Assembly (NCBI RefSeq): GCF_024436435.1
Contig: NZ_JAFMZP010000002.1
Location: 186,001-250,000, forward strand
Length of the DNA stretch: 64,000 nt
From: Desertivirga xinjiangensis
GTDB lineage: Bacteria; Bacteroidota; Bacteroidia; Sphingobacteriales; Sphingobacteriaceae
Direction of reading: 5' to 3'
The position numbers and the translations under genes are program-made. Shown piece by piece: positions 32,782-42,035 of this stretch. Below the pieces are notes generated by a model that worked only from the letters and a program-made list of their open reading frames with translations, made no database searches and was not told where the DNA came from. Positions within the stretch are counted from its first letter, which is position 1; every line of letters begins with the position of its first letter.

Positions 32782-35700
32782 ATGATTAAACCAGGATTTT
32801 CTTCCACCTGCAAAACTGGGGTCGCTCTGCTTATGCTGGGGCTTGTTTTGCAATGGAACGCAGAAGCATTCGGCCTGGAAAAGACAGCAGCCGGAAGCAA
32901 ATTAGCCCAGGATATCACCGTAACCGGGAAGGTAACAGACCTAAAAGGTGATGCATTGCCTGGAGTGAGTGTGATAGTAAAAGGTACTAAAAATGGTACC
33001 ACCACCAATGCCTCGGGTCAATACACACTCAAGCAGGTTCCCGATAATGCTACCCTTGTTTTGAGTTTTCTAGGATTTAAAACCAGAGAGGTTGCAGTTA
33101 ACCGTCGTAAAGCCATCAATGTTATTCTTGAAGACGATACCAAAGCCCTGGATGAGGTAGTAGTAGTAGGCTATGGTACTGTTAAAAAATCACACCTAAC
33201 AGGGTCTATAACCAAACTGGAGAACCAGAACCTTGACGAGATTCCGGCTTCCCGTTTAGACAATGCTCTGGTGGGTAAACTAGCAGGTGTAAACATCCAG
33301 AATGTAAATCCTGAAGCAGGCGCAACACCACAGATCAGGGTAAGGGGATTAAATTCTATAAGTGCAGACTCTGAACCTCTTGTAGTGGTGGACGGATATC
33401 CTGTACCCGACGGGCTGGCATTTGTTAACTCTCAGGATGTAGCTTCCATTGAAGTGTTGAAAGATGCCGCATCTGCTGCGATATACGGATCCAGGGGTGC
33501 CAATGGAGTGATTCTGATCACCACTAAAAGCGGCAGGTCGGACAAGCCTAGGTATTCCATAAAAGCCTATACAGGAATAAAAGAGGCCTACAAGCTTAAT
33601 CCGCATATGACATTTACAGATTACGCACAAATGTTATATAATGAGGCTGCTTTACGGGCTAATGATCCTACCGTGCCAGCTAACAGGCGAAATCTGATAA
33701 GCGCTGGAGAGCAGGCATCCTATATTATTGAAAGCCAGATCAGTGGCTCGCCAACCGACTGGCAGCAGGAAGGATTGAGGGATGCCAGTATTAATAACGT
33801 ACAGTTCAATATCTCGGGAGGTAAAAAAGACCTTCGGTATTACATCTCAAGCAGCATCCAAAGAGATCAGGGGATAATGAAGGAAAGTCAGAATGACAAG
33901 CTAAACTTCAATGCAAAAATAGACGGGTCCTTAAGTAAAAAAGTTACTTTCGGATTGAACCTAAATCCAAGTTATAACAAGATAAACAGACCACCTGTTA
34001 ATTACACTGACTACTACCGCTACGCCTCGTTCATTCCTGTGTTTCATAACGAATTTACTGCCGCATTCGTAAATCAGAATCCTCAATGGGCGAATATTAA
34101 AGCCGGTGACTATGCACAACCACGGCACTTCAGTGATTTGAGTTATGCAGGCTTAATGCCCGATGGAAGTTATTTCACAGGAAGTAGCGTAGATCCATGG
34201 TCATCCACTTCAAATAACCCTGTTACCATTATGGATCGAGAGGACCGCAATACGCATACATACAGGATGCTTGGTGGTGGTAATATTTCAGTTAATTTTC
34301 TGCCTAACCTGGTTTTTAAAACTTCGATCGGCGGCTATTTCACATATCAGGAGAATAACAGCTTTATTCAAACAGACTCGCGTAATGACGGTCAGGTAAA
34401 CGAGGCAACTTTTGGAACCCGGAAATTAGTTGACTATCTATGGGAGAACACTTTGAATTATTCCTTTAAGAAGAAAGACCACAACTTCACTGGATTATTA
34501 GGGTATACTGCTCAAAAGACGACAACTTTCTTATCCAACATAAATGGGTATAACTTTCCCAATGAAGACTTTCAAACTATAAATCAAGCCGCACAGATTA
34601 ACCAATCTCTAACAAATACGACCCAAGAACCCATTGGGCTGATTTCTTATCTTGGTAGGATCACTTATGACTACAAAGGGAAATATTTGTTTTCAACAAG
34701 TTTGCGATCTGATGGAAGCACTTATTTTAATAAAGGAAGGCAATACGGTTGGTTTCCTTCTGTCTCTGCTGGATGGCGCTTAAAAGAGGAGTCTTTTTTA
34801 CAACAGGTGAATTGGCTTAGCGATTTAAAACTCAGGGCAAGCTATGGCGCGACTGGTAATAACCGTATCCAGAGCTTCGCTTATTATAACCTGTTATATC
34901 CGGGTAATTATTCATTTGGCGATGGTACTGGTGCTGTAAGTCCAGGCCTGGCTCCAAACAGTAATACACTTTCTAATCGAAGTATCACCTGGGAAAGGAC
35001 TTATGAATATAACATTGGTTTCGATGCAGGTTTTAACAAAAGTAAGTTTACAGTTGCGCTTGATTACTATAATAAAGTTACCGACCGCCTATTGTTTAAG
35101 GAAACCGCTATGTCGTTTAGTGGTTCTTACGACCACTGGAATAATGTCGGACGAGTCCGGAATCAGGGTATAGAACTTGATTTTAGCTCATTAAATTTTT
35201 CGAAAAGAAATTTTGAATGGAAATCGTCTTTTAATCTTTCAGCCAATAGAAACAAATTACTGGATCTCGGTGGAGAGCAGTATCAATTAAATTATGGTGA
35301 ACGTGAAGAAGTATATGCTGCTTATTTAGGAGGACCGGCGATTCAGTATTACGGATATAAAACCGACGGTGTATGGCTTTCTCAAGCTCAAATCGATGAA
35401 GCCAAGACAAACGGTCAAACTTCAACGTTATCCAGATACTATCAGGCAGGAGGATTGAAGTTTGTAGATGTGAACGGTGACAATGTTATAAGTATTGAGG
35501 ATCGCACGATTCTAGGCACACCATTTCCAGATTTTACCTGGGGCCTCACCAATGCATTTAAGTACAAAAGTTTTGACTTAAATATATTATTGCAGGGAGT
35601 TCAGGGCGCCAAAGTGATAAATGGTGATGCCAATTACAATGAAAATAAACGATATAATCCAAAGTTTACTGAGAATCGTTGGTTAAGTGCAGCTAATCCA

Positions 35701-36030
35701 GGGGATGGAAAAACTCCTTATTATACCAATGGTGAAAATTGGATGCTGACTGATTATGTAATTGAGGATGCGTCTTATGCTGCTATCAGAAATGTGATTA
35801 TCGGATATACTTTGCCAAAGAAATTTGCCGCGAAAGCAAACTTAAAAGGATTAAGGTTTTATGGATCGATCGATAACCTTCTCTATATAATGGGCAAAAC
35901 TTACCGTGGAATTAATCCAGAAGCGCTTACTACTACGAATCAATATAGCTCGCCCCTGATAAGTGGTTACCAGCGGGGTGCATTTCCAATTGGCCGTACA
36001 TTCACCTTTGGTGTTGATTTGAATTTATAA
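32782..36030 (+). CDS. SusC-family TonB-dependent transporter
   Basis: A 1082 aa outer-membrane importer. It has a signal peptide (about 1-31), a carboxypeptidase-D-regulatory-like domain (about 47-120, DLKGDALPGVSV), a TonB-box-like DEVVVVGYGTVKKSHLTGS near 127-145, a plug with NPEAGATPQIRVRG and AAIYGSRGANGVILITTK, and a long C-terminal barrel. It pairs with the SusD gene 20 bp downstream. Together they should import oligosaccharides released at the surface, here most likely alginate oligomers. No STN domain is seen, so direct anti-sigma signalling is unlikely. Confidence 0.96.
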   Translation: MIKPGFSSTCKTGVALLMLGLVLQWNAEAFGLEKTAAGSKLAQDITVTGKVTDLKGDALPGVSVIVKGTKNGTTTNASGQYTLKQVPDNATLVLSFLGFKTREVAVNRRKAINVILEDDTKALDEVVVVGYGTVKKSHLTGSITKLENQNLDEIPASRLDNALVGKLAGVNIQNVNPEAGATPQIRVRGLNSISADSEPLVVVDGYPVPDGLAFVNSQDVASIEVLKDAASAAIYGSRGANGVILITTKSGRSDKPRYSIKAYTGIKEAYKLNPHMTFTDYAQMLYNEAALRANDPTVPANRRNLISAGEQASYIIESQISGSPTDWQQEGLRDASINNVQFNISGGKKDLRYYISSSIQRDQGIMKESQNDKLNFNAKIDGSLSKKVTFGLNLNPSYNKINRPPVNYTDYYRYASFIPVFHNEFTAAFVNQNPQWANIKAGDYAQPRHFSDLSYAGLMPDGSYFTGSSVDPWSSTSNNPVTIMDREDRNTHTYRMLGGGNISVNFLPNLVFKTSIGGYFTYQENNSFIQTDSRNDGQVNEATFGTRKLVDYLWENTLNYSFKKKDHNFTGLLGYTAQKTTTFLSNINGYNFPNEDFQTINQAAQINQSLTNTTQEPIGLISYLGRITYDYKGKYLFSTSLRSDGSTYFNKGRQYGWFPSVSAGWRLKEESFLQQVNWLSDLKLRASYGATGNNRIQSFAYYNLLYPGNYSFGDGTGAVSPGLAPNSNTLSNRSITWERTYEYNIGFDAGFNKSKFTVALDYYNKVTDRLLFKETAMSFSGSYDHWNNVGRVRNQGIELDFSSLNFSKRNFEWKSSFNLSANRNKLLDLGGEQYQLNYGEREEVYAAYLGGPAIQYYGYKTDGVWLSQAQIDEAKTNGQTSTLSRYYQAGGLKFVDVNGDNVISIEDRTILGTPFPDFTWGLTNAFKYKSFDLNILLQGVQGAKVINGDANYNENKRYNPKFTENRWLSAANPGDGKTPYYTNGENWMLTDYVIEDASYAAIRNVIIGYTLPKKFAAKANLKGLRFYGSIDNLLYIMGKTYRGINPEALTTTNQYSSPLISGYQRGAFPIGRTFTFGVDLNL

Positions 36031-36050
36031 ACTACTTAAAGACGATTCAA

Positions 36051-37631
36051 ATGAAATCATTTAAATATATAATATCAGGAGTTATACTGAGCTTTAGCCT
36101 TTCGGCATGTCAGAAAATAATAGATGTGGAGCCTGTTTCTAATGAAAGGGTTGAAGATTATTATCACAATTATAACGAAGTAGATGTTGCACTCACAGGA
36201 TGTTATAAAGGTTTGCAGGAGCCTCTCAGAAGTGAATGGCGTGTTACAGATCTGCGAAGCGATAACTTAAAATTGAATGTGATCAATAGTTCATCTGCGG
36301 AGAATGTTTTCCTGCTGCATCTTGACACCTACGAACTAAATACGAATCATCCCGATGTCTATGATTACTGGCTGGCTGAATATAAAAATATTCGAAGTAT
36401 CAATTATGTACTCAAAAGTCTTGGGGTGAAATACAGCAACGGACAGGTTGAGTTTGGAGAAAGACTGGCGCAAGTTAAAGATTCTGAGCGTGACCAGTTA
36501 GCCGCAGAAGCGTTATTTCTGCGTGCCTATCATTACTTTAACCTGGTACGCCTGTACGGAGGCGTGTTTTTAATTACAGAACCTCTTGAGGCCGAGAACG
36601 CCAGACAAATTAACCGGTCGTCTGTTCAGGATTGCTGGAATTTCATCGTAGCGGATCTAAAAGCCGCAGAGACGAAGCTGAAAAGAGTGCCCTACGGATC
36701 AATGAATAAAGACGATATGGGACGTGCGACTATTTGGGCCGTAAAAGGTTTGCTGGCTAAAGTTTACTTAACTCTTGACCGTAAATCAGAGGCACTTCTG
36801 CTGCTTAATGATGTTATTGATAATAGTGGCTATGGACTGGAATCTACTTACAGTAGTGTATTTGCCATCAGTAATGAAATGAATAAAGAAATATTATTCG
36901 CCGTTCGTTTTAAAGCGGGCGGACTGGGGATGGGAAACTGGATGGCAAATTATTTTGCTCCTCTTGCCAGTGGCAATGCGGTGGTGAACGGAGATGGGAG
37001 GGGACACAGTTACCCATCAACAAATTTAAGTCAGGCCTATAAGACTCCAGGTGCCGGAAACAAAGATTTGAGAAAGGATGTAAATATTGGTACCTACGTT
37101 AGTCAGCTTTATACAAAAAAATACCTATCTCAGGTATTGATTGAGGATGATGCTGAGAATGATTTTCCGGTGCTGCGTTTTGCAGATATCCTTTTAATGA
37201 AAGCAGAAGCAATTGGATTTGACGGGGCTGGCGGTACTTCTGTCTCCATAATCAATCAGATCAGGCAAAGGGCCGGTGCCACAACGTTCAGTACTGGTGA
37301 TTTTAATGCAGCATTTTATGTATATCCTACAGATCCGTCTGATGTAAATGCTATTACCGACGATAAGTTTGAAGAAGCATTGTTCAATGAAAGAAGGTTA
37401 GAGCTCGCATTCGAAAACCAGCGCTTTTTTGACCTTTTACGCACGGGCAAAGCTGTAGATTACATCAGGAATTACTTTGCTTCAGAGTTTGATTCTCATT
37501 ATAGAAAATATACTCTTACACTAGCTCAATTGCAGGGCTTGGTAACACAGGATCGGTTGTTATTACCAATCCCCCAGCGGGAGATTGATACCAATACTCA
37601 GATTAAAATTGCTCAAAACAGTGGTTATTAG
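36051..37631 (+). CDS. SusD-family glycan-binding lipoprotein
   Basis: A 526 aa surface lipoprotein with a lipobox at FSLSAC (Cys20). The TPR-rich core is typical, for example AEALFLRAYHYFNLVRLYGGV near 157-177 and ERRLELAFENQRFFDLLRTGK in the C-terminal third. It forms the lid of the adjacent SusC transporter and helps capture oligosaccharide. It begins 20 bp after susC. Confidence 0.96.
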   Translation: MKSFKYIISGVILSFSLSACQKIIDVEPVSNERVEDYYHNYNEVDVALTGCYKGLQEPLRSEWRVTDLRSDNLKLNVINSSSAENVFLLHLDTYELNTNHPDVYDYWLAEYKNIRSINYVLKSLGVKYSNGQVEFGERLAQVKDSERDQLAAEALFLRAYHYFNLVRLYGGVFLITEPLEAENARQINRSSVQDCWNFIVADLKAAETKLKRVPYGSMNKDDMGRATIWAVKGLLAKVYLTLDRKSEALLLLNDVIDNSGYGLESTYSSVFAISNEMNKEILFAVRFKAGGLGMGNWMANYFAPLASGNAVVNGDGRGHSYPSTNLSQAYKTPGAGNKDLRKDVNIGTYVSQLYTKKYLSQVLIEDDAENDFPVLRFADILLMKAEAIGFDGAGGTSVSIINQIRQRAGATTFSTGDFNAAFYVYPTDPSDVNAITDDKFEEALFNERRLELAFENQRFFDLLRTGKAVDYIRNYFASEFDSHYRKYTLTLAQLQGLVTQDRLLLPIPQREIDTNTQIKIAQNSGY

Positions 37632-37652
37632 AAGCCATAAAGGAGGTTTATC

Positions 37653-38930
37653 ATGAAAGGAATTATTAATAAAGTAGCTTGTGTGTTTTTGCTAGGCTTG
37701 GTCATCATGACTTCCTGCAAAGAGGAGAAAGAGCTTAAACCGGCCGATACTTATACGCTTGGTGATTTTGTGTATAATTTGGCTACGAAAAAATTCGAGC
37801 CTGAAGCACAATTAAGTGGTAATATTCAATCGGCATCCGGTATTAAACTGGTGTATTATTATTTATTGAGAGGAGAGGAAAATCCTCCGGTATTAGTACA
37901 TACTGAAGAACCTGCGCAAGAAAACCAGTTCGACTATAATTTCACTATTCCCAACGAGAGCTTTTCGGCTTTTGATATGAAAGAGGCAACTGGTGTAAAG
38001 GTAGTGCTGAGGCATTTGGATAACACATCTTCGGAAGATCAGTTTAGAATATCTTCGTTTATGCCGGAAAGACCCGAATTGTCGGGATTTCCAGCTATAC
38101 TTACACCCGTTACAACTGGCGGTACAACACTGGTTAGCGGGAAGATCGAAGCAGAAAGCGGCATTGCGAAGATCGAAATTTATGATAATTATAAGGGAAG
38201 TTTCGAGTTGGTGGAGAGCATCACAAACCTGAACGGTGCCAAAACCTACGATTTGAACTATAACTATTCTTATACCAAGAGTGCTTCGAAACTTAAAATT
38301 GTAGTAACGGATGCTATCGACATACCCGAAGAGGTAATAGTAGATTTGGACGTTCCTTACTCGTATTACAAAGTCTTCATGACTGCGCACGGTACAGGGA
38401 CAAATACCATATTTATTCCCGAATCTGGAATTACTCTTGGTAATTGCAGTTTAAATGAAGCCGAAGCTGTGATGGCGTTTGTTTACTATGCGACAAGTAA
38501 TGGACCTACATTTTATAGCCCGACTAATACTGGCAATGTCTCGGCAAATTTCAGGTGTAACGGAGTTTCTTGGACAATACAAAATCCTGCGGCAATGAGA
38601 GCGACAAAGTTCAGGGTGTTGGTTCAGGGTACTACAGGTATCAACAATTTGTATACACAATTTGATGCTAACACAATAGCAAATTTGGACAATGCCTATT
38701 TTACCGCAAACTCTATTTCGGCAGCAACCGGAGTATCCGCAAGATTTGATCCGGCATCTGCAGGAACTACATCTGTATTTAACTTAACCACTGCTTCTTT
38801 GATATATGTCCGCATTCCGGATATTGGAAATCCTTCCACTTACAAAAATGCATTGATCAAGATTCGTGAAGCTACTTCTACGGGTAATACCTCAACCGTG
38901 CAGTTTGAAATAATGATTCAAAAGAAATAA
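37653..38930 (+). CDS. Probable surface glycan-binding lipoprotein
   Basis: A 425 aa lipoprotein with Cys22 (IMTSC) after a short hydrophobic leader. The rest is beta-rich without recognised catalytic motifs, consistent with Ig-like repeats in the middle and a binding domain from about residue 245. It lies directly after susD, the usual slot of SusE/SusF-like or SGBP proteins. I do not recognise a named family, so the role is inferred from position and lipoprotein signal. Confidence 0.75.
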   Translation: MKGIINKVACVFLLGLVIMTSCKEEKELKPADTYTLGDFVYNLATKKFEPEAQLSGNIQSASGIKLVYYYLLRGEENPPVLVHTEEPAQENQFDYNFTIPNESFSAFDMKEATGVKVVLRHLDNTSSEDQFRISSFMPERPELSGFPAILTPVTTGGTTLVSGKIEAESGIAKIEIYDNYKGSFELVESITNLNGAKTYDLNYNYSYTKSASKLKIVVTDAIDIPEEVIVDLDVPYSYYKVFMTAHGTGTNTIFIPESGITLGNCSLNEAEAVMAFVYYATSNGPTFYSPTNTGNVSANFRCNGVSWTIQNPAAMRATKFRVLVQGTTGINNLYTQFDANTIANLDNAYFTANSISAATGVSARFDPASAGTTSVFNLTTASLIYVRIPDIGNPSTYKNALIKIREATSTGNTSTVQFEIMIQKK

Positions 38931-38979
38931 TGAGTGTGAAAGGAGAGACCGATTGAGTCTCTCTTTTAATTTTGATGTA

Positions 38980-41304
38980 ATGAGACCTTTTTTAACTATT
39001 TTGTTACTAGCTGGGGCATTTGCTGCGGCTGCTCAAACAAAAATCGTCAACAACTCCAAAGAGCTCAAAGCTGCTGTAGCCAATGCCAAACCTGGCGATA
39101 AGATCATACTTGCCAGTGGCGAATGGAAAGATGCCAACTTGGTTTTAAGCGGTACCGGTACGGCGCAAAAGCCTGTACGGATTTCTGCTCAAAGTCCCGG
39201 ATCTGTTATCTTATCAGGAAATTCGTCCCTAAAACTATCCGGGGAACACCTGATTATTAAAGACCTGTATTTCAAAAACGGCTACGCAGCCAAAGGTGAC
39301 GTTATTGAATTCAGAACCAGCAATGATAAACTGGCTAACAATTGCCGGCTTACTGGGATTGTCATAGAAAATTACAGCAAACCTGAAAAATTCACAAGCG
39401 ATCATTGGCTGGTTTTATTTGGAAAAAACAACAGGGTGGACCACTGCACTTTCGTGGATAAGCTAAACCTTGGCACCACTGTGATCGTGGAATTAACTGA
39501 TGAACGAAGCCAGCAGAACTACCACAGTATTGACAGCAATTACTTTAAAGGCAGGCAGCGCCTTGGATCAAATGGGGGTGAAACCATCCGTGTGGGTGTA
39601 TCCAAATACTCCCTTACACCTTCGAGGACTAATATTAAATATAATTATTTCGAAAGGTGTAATGGCGAGGTGGAAGTGGTTTCTGTCAAATCGGGTGAAA
39701 ACCAAATTAGCTTCAATACATTTTTTGAATGCGAAGGTAGCCTGGTCTTACGTCATGGAAGCAACAACGTTGTAGAAGGAAACCTTTTCCTGGGCAACAA
39801 TAAGCCCTTTACCGGAGGAATCCGTGTGATAAATCCTGGTCATAAAGTATTCAATAATGTTTTAATTGACTTAAAAGGGGATGATTTCCGCTCTGCACTG
39901 GCTGTGATGAACGGGGTGCCAAACTCTGTAATTAATCGTTATCACCAGGTTAAGGATGCAGATATTCATCACAATACATTTGTTAACAGCAAGAGTATTG
40001 AGTTTGGCGCAGGCAAAGATACTGAACGTACGGCAGCACCGGAGAACGTTCAATTCAGAAATAACCTTATTGCCGGGCCGTCTGAGCCGCTTTACACAGA
40101 TCATAACCAATCCGGCATTTCCTTCACTGCGAACGCGGTTGTCAATGCTAAACAGCAAACACTTCCTCCAGGGTTTAAAAATGTTAAAGCAACCAATAAG
40201 AGTTTTAAAGGAATTGAAATACCTAAGCCAGTTTCCGGAGCAGGTGCCGATCCTTCAAAGCTTCCCTTAATAAAAGTGCAAGCAACGGGTGCCAGTTGGT
40301 ATAAGCCCACGGCTAAAACAGTGAGTCGCAAAGGTAAACGAATTAAAGTACCGGCTGCTGAAGCTGGCAGACTAGAGCATTTGATTAGCAATGCAGATGC
40401 AGGGGATACGATAGTATTAACGGAAACAGACATCTATCCACTTCAGACCGAACTGTTTATAAGTAAACCAATCACCATTATCGCCGCTGAAGGCTTAAAA
40501 GAAAAACCGGTATTGGTAAACGTGAGTGATAAGATCTTGAGATCTTTCATCTGTATTGAGAACGGAGGAGCTTTGCTCGTCAAAGGAATAGCATTAAATG
40601 GCAGTTACCAGAATTATGCAGACGTCCAGGCCGGCATCACGACCAGTACCAAACCGATGATTCTGCATTATAAGTTAGCTGTTGACAACTGTGAATTCTA
40701 TAACTTCAATGAGAGCAGCTTTAGTGCTTTTAAAGCAAGTAAGGGTACCTATGCTGATAGCCTGACTATAAAGAACTCTGTTTTCAGAAATATCTCAGGA
40801 ACAGCTCTGGATTTGTCTTCAGAAAAGGATGACAAAGGCATTTATAACGCAGAAGTTACAACGATTGAGAACTGCCTGTTTACTGGGATTCTGGGTTCTG
40901 CACTTAATTTATACCGCGGGGGGAATGACGAAAGTACTACCGGGCCATTATTAAATATAAACCACTGTACTTTTAATGAAGTAGATAACCGGGAACAGGG
41001 ATCCGTGCTTAGCCTGCTGGGCGTGCAACAGGCCAGCATTACCAACTGCATTTTCAATAAAAGCGGGCAGGGAGGACGCTCTGTTTATTTCCAGGAAAGT
41101 GGCAAAGACGATCTTATGGTTGATTTTTGCAATCTGTATCAATCAGGGAAAATAGAATCTTTCTATAACAGGGTAACAGGAAATCACATCTACAATACTG
41201 AACCGAAGTTTAAGGACCCGGACAGGTTTGATTTTAGTTTACAAAAAGATTCTCAATTACTTAATAAATCTTCTGAAGGCAGAGCATTAGGGTTTAATCT
41301 TTAG
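38980..41304 (+). CDS. Two-domain PL6 alginate lyase-like enzyme
   Basis: A 774 aa secreted lyase with signal peptide MRPFLTILLLAGAFAAAAQ. The N-terminal PL6 domain (about 20-400) has SNGGETIRVG, E230-x-E232 VVSVK237 and Arg258 in LRHG, with the expected 21-residue Lys-Arg spacing. A second beta-helix (about 460-774) has repeated right-handed coils (IENCLF, INHCTF, ITNCIF). ATG 38980 is chosen, since it leads into the signal peptide; an earlier in-frame ATG at 38953 would put nine residues before it. It closes the locus and is followed by a strong terminator. Related two-domain PL6 enzymes degrade alginate; the role of the second domain is unknown. Confidence 0.92.
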   Translation: MRPFLTILLLAGAFAAAAQTKIVNNSKELKAAVANAKPGDKIILASGEWKDANLVLSGTGTAQKPVRISAQSPGSVILSGNSSLKLSGEHLIIKDLYFKNGYAAKGDVIEFRTSNDKLANNCRLTGIVIENYSKPEKFTSDHWLVLFGKNNRVDHCTFVDKLNLGTTVIVELTDERSQQNYHSIDSNYFKGRQRLGSNGGETIRVGVSKYSLTPSRTNIKYNYFERCNGEVEVVSVKSGENQISFNTFFECEGSLVLRHGSNNVVEGNLFLGNNKPFTGGIRVINPGHKVFNNVLIDLKGDDFRSALAVMNGVPNSVINRYHQVKDADIHHNTFVNSKSIEFGAGKDTERTAAPENVQFRNNLIAGPSEPLYTDHNQSGISFTANAVVNAKQQTLPPGFKNVKATNKSFKGIEIPKPVSGAGADPSKLPLIKVQATGASWYKPTAKTVSRKGKRIKVPAAEAGRLEHLISNADAGDTIVLTETDIYPLQTELFISKPITIIAAEGLKEKPVLVNVSDKILRSFICIENGGALLVKGIALNGSYQNYADVQAGITTSTKPMILHYKLAVDNCEFYNFNESSFSAFKASKGTYADSLTIKNSVFRNISGTALDLSSEKDDKGIYNAEVTTIENCLFTGILGSALNLYRGGNDESTTGPLLNINHCTFNEVDNREQGSVLSLLGVQQASITNCIFNKSGQGGRSVYFQESGKDDLMVDFCNLYQSGKIESFYNRVTGNHIYNTEPKFKDPDRFDFSLQKDSQLLNKSSEGRALGFNL

Positions 41305-41409
41305 CAGCAAAGTAGGTATAATGATTTCGTTTCTTCGTCATCTTAAATTTCTTCCTTCGTCTGTAGCGAGGGCCTGCGTTGGAGGGACTACGGATTCTCC
41401 CATGAATTG

Positions 41410-41470
41410 GAGTCTCTGACTCTTTAGCCGCCTAATACTTGGCGCCCAGCGAGTCAGAGACTCTTTTTTA
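41410..41470 (+). terminator. Strong terminator ending the lyase locus
   Basis: A perfect 13 bp stem (GAGTCTCTGACTC at 41410-41422 and GAGTCAGAGACTC at 41451-41463) is followed by T6. The loop is 28 bases long and can form a smaller hairpin itself. Confidence 0.85.
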
Positions 41471-41578
41471 TTGATGAATCCATAGAAACCCTGCGGAATT
41501 CTATGGACAGGTAAGTCGATAAAGGGTCATCCTACATTCCTTCGCCCCCCGTCTGTGCGAAGACTGTCTGATAAAACA

Positions 41579-41603
41579 CAAAAACCCGGCATTTCTGCCG
41601 GGT
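41579..41603 (-). terminator. Terminator of the nirBD operon
   Basis: On the minus strand a 7 bp stem (ACCCGGC / GCCGGGT) with a six-base loop is followed by T residues. It lies about 33 bp after the nirD stop. Confidence 0.85.
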
Positions 41604-41636
41604 AACGATATTTAACGATGGTAACAATGGCGAATT

Positions 41637-42011
41637 TTAAGTTGTTGACCTTATCCCGATGTAAACTTTCTCTCCGATCAACTTTACCGGGTAGGTCTTT
41701 ATAGAAAAATCATCACCGCTAAGACATTCGCCGCTGTGAAGCGAAAACGTTTTTTTATGGAAAGGGCAAGCTACCTTTGGTTCACAGTTTTCGCCGGTGC
41801 TGCCGATCATGCCCCTGGACAAAACCATTTGCTGTTTATGCGGACAAAGATTTTGGGTAGCAAACCACTCATTCTTCCGGGTGAAGTTGAATACGGCAAT
41901 CTGTTCGTCTTCATGTTTAACACATGCTCCGCCATTTTCCGGTACATCACTGGCATTACAAGCAAGTACCCATTTTATATCTGATGTTAGTTCGATTTCC
42001 ATGTTATTCAT
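41637..42011 (-). CDS. nirD: Nitrite reductase small subunit NirD (Rieske)
   Basis: A 124 aa Rieske [2Fe-2S] protein. Ligands are in NLCPHKQ and VACPFHKKTF (C-x-H and C-x2-H). It is the small subunit of NADH-dependent assimilatory or detoxifying nitrite reductase and lies 24 bp after nirB in the same direction. Translation could start at 42011 or at Met4 (42002); the second gives MEIELTSD, and both keep the domain whole. Confidence 0.93.
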   Translation of the reverse strand: MNNMEIELTSDIKWVLACNASDVPENGGACVKHEDEQIAVFNFTRKNEWFATQNLCPHKQQMVLSRGMIGSTGENCEPKVACPFHKKTFSLHSGECLSGDDFSIKTYPVKLIGEKVYIGIRSTT

Positions 42012-42035
42012 TCAAAAAATTAGATATTCAAATAA

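Larger units (their letters stand above)
41305..41636. other. Intergenic region between convergent PL6 and nirD genes
   Basis: 332 bp without a gene. It holds two terminators (41410-41470, 41579-41603) and a further hairpin with 9 bp arms TCCATAGAA (41479-41487) and TTCTATGGA (41499-41507). The remaining bases show no recognisable signal. Confidence 0.6.
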
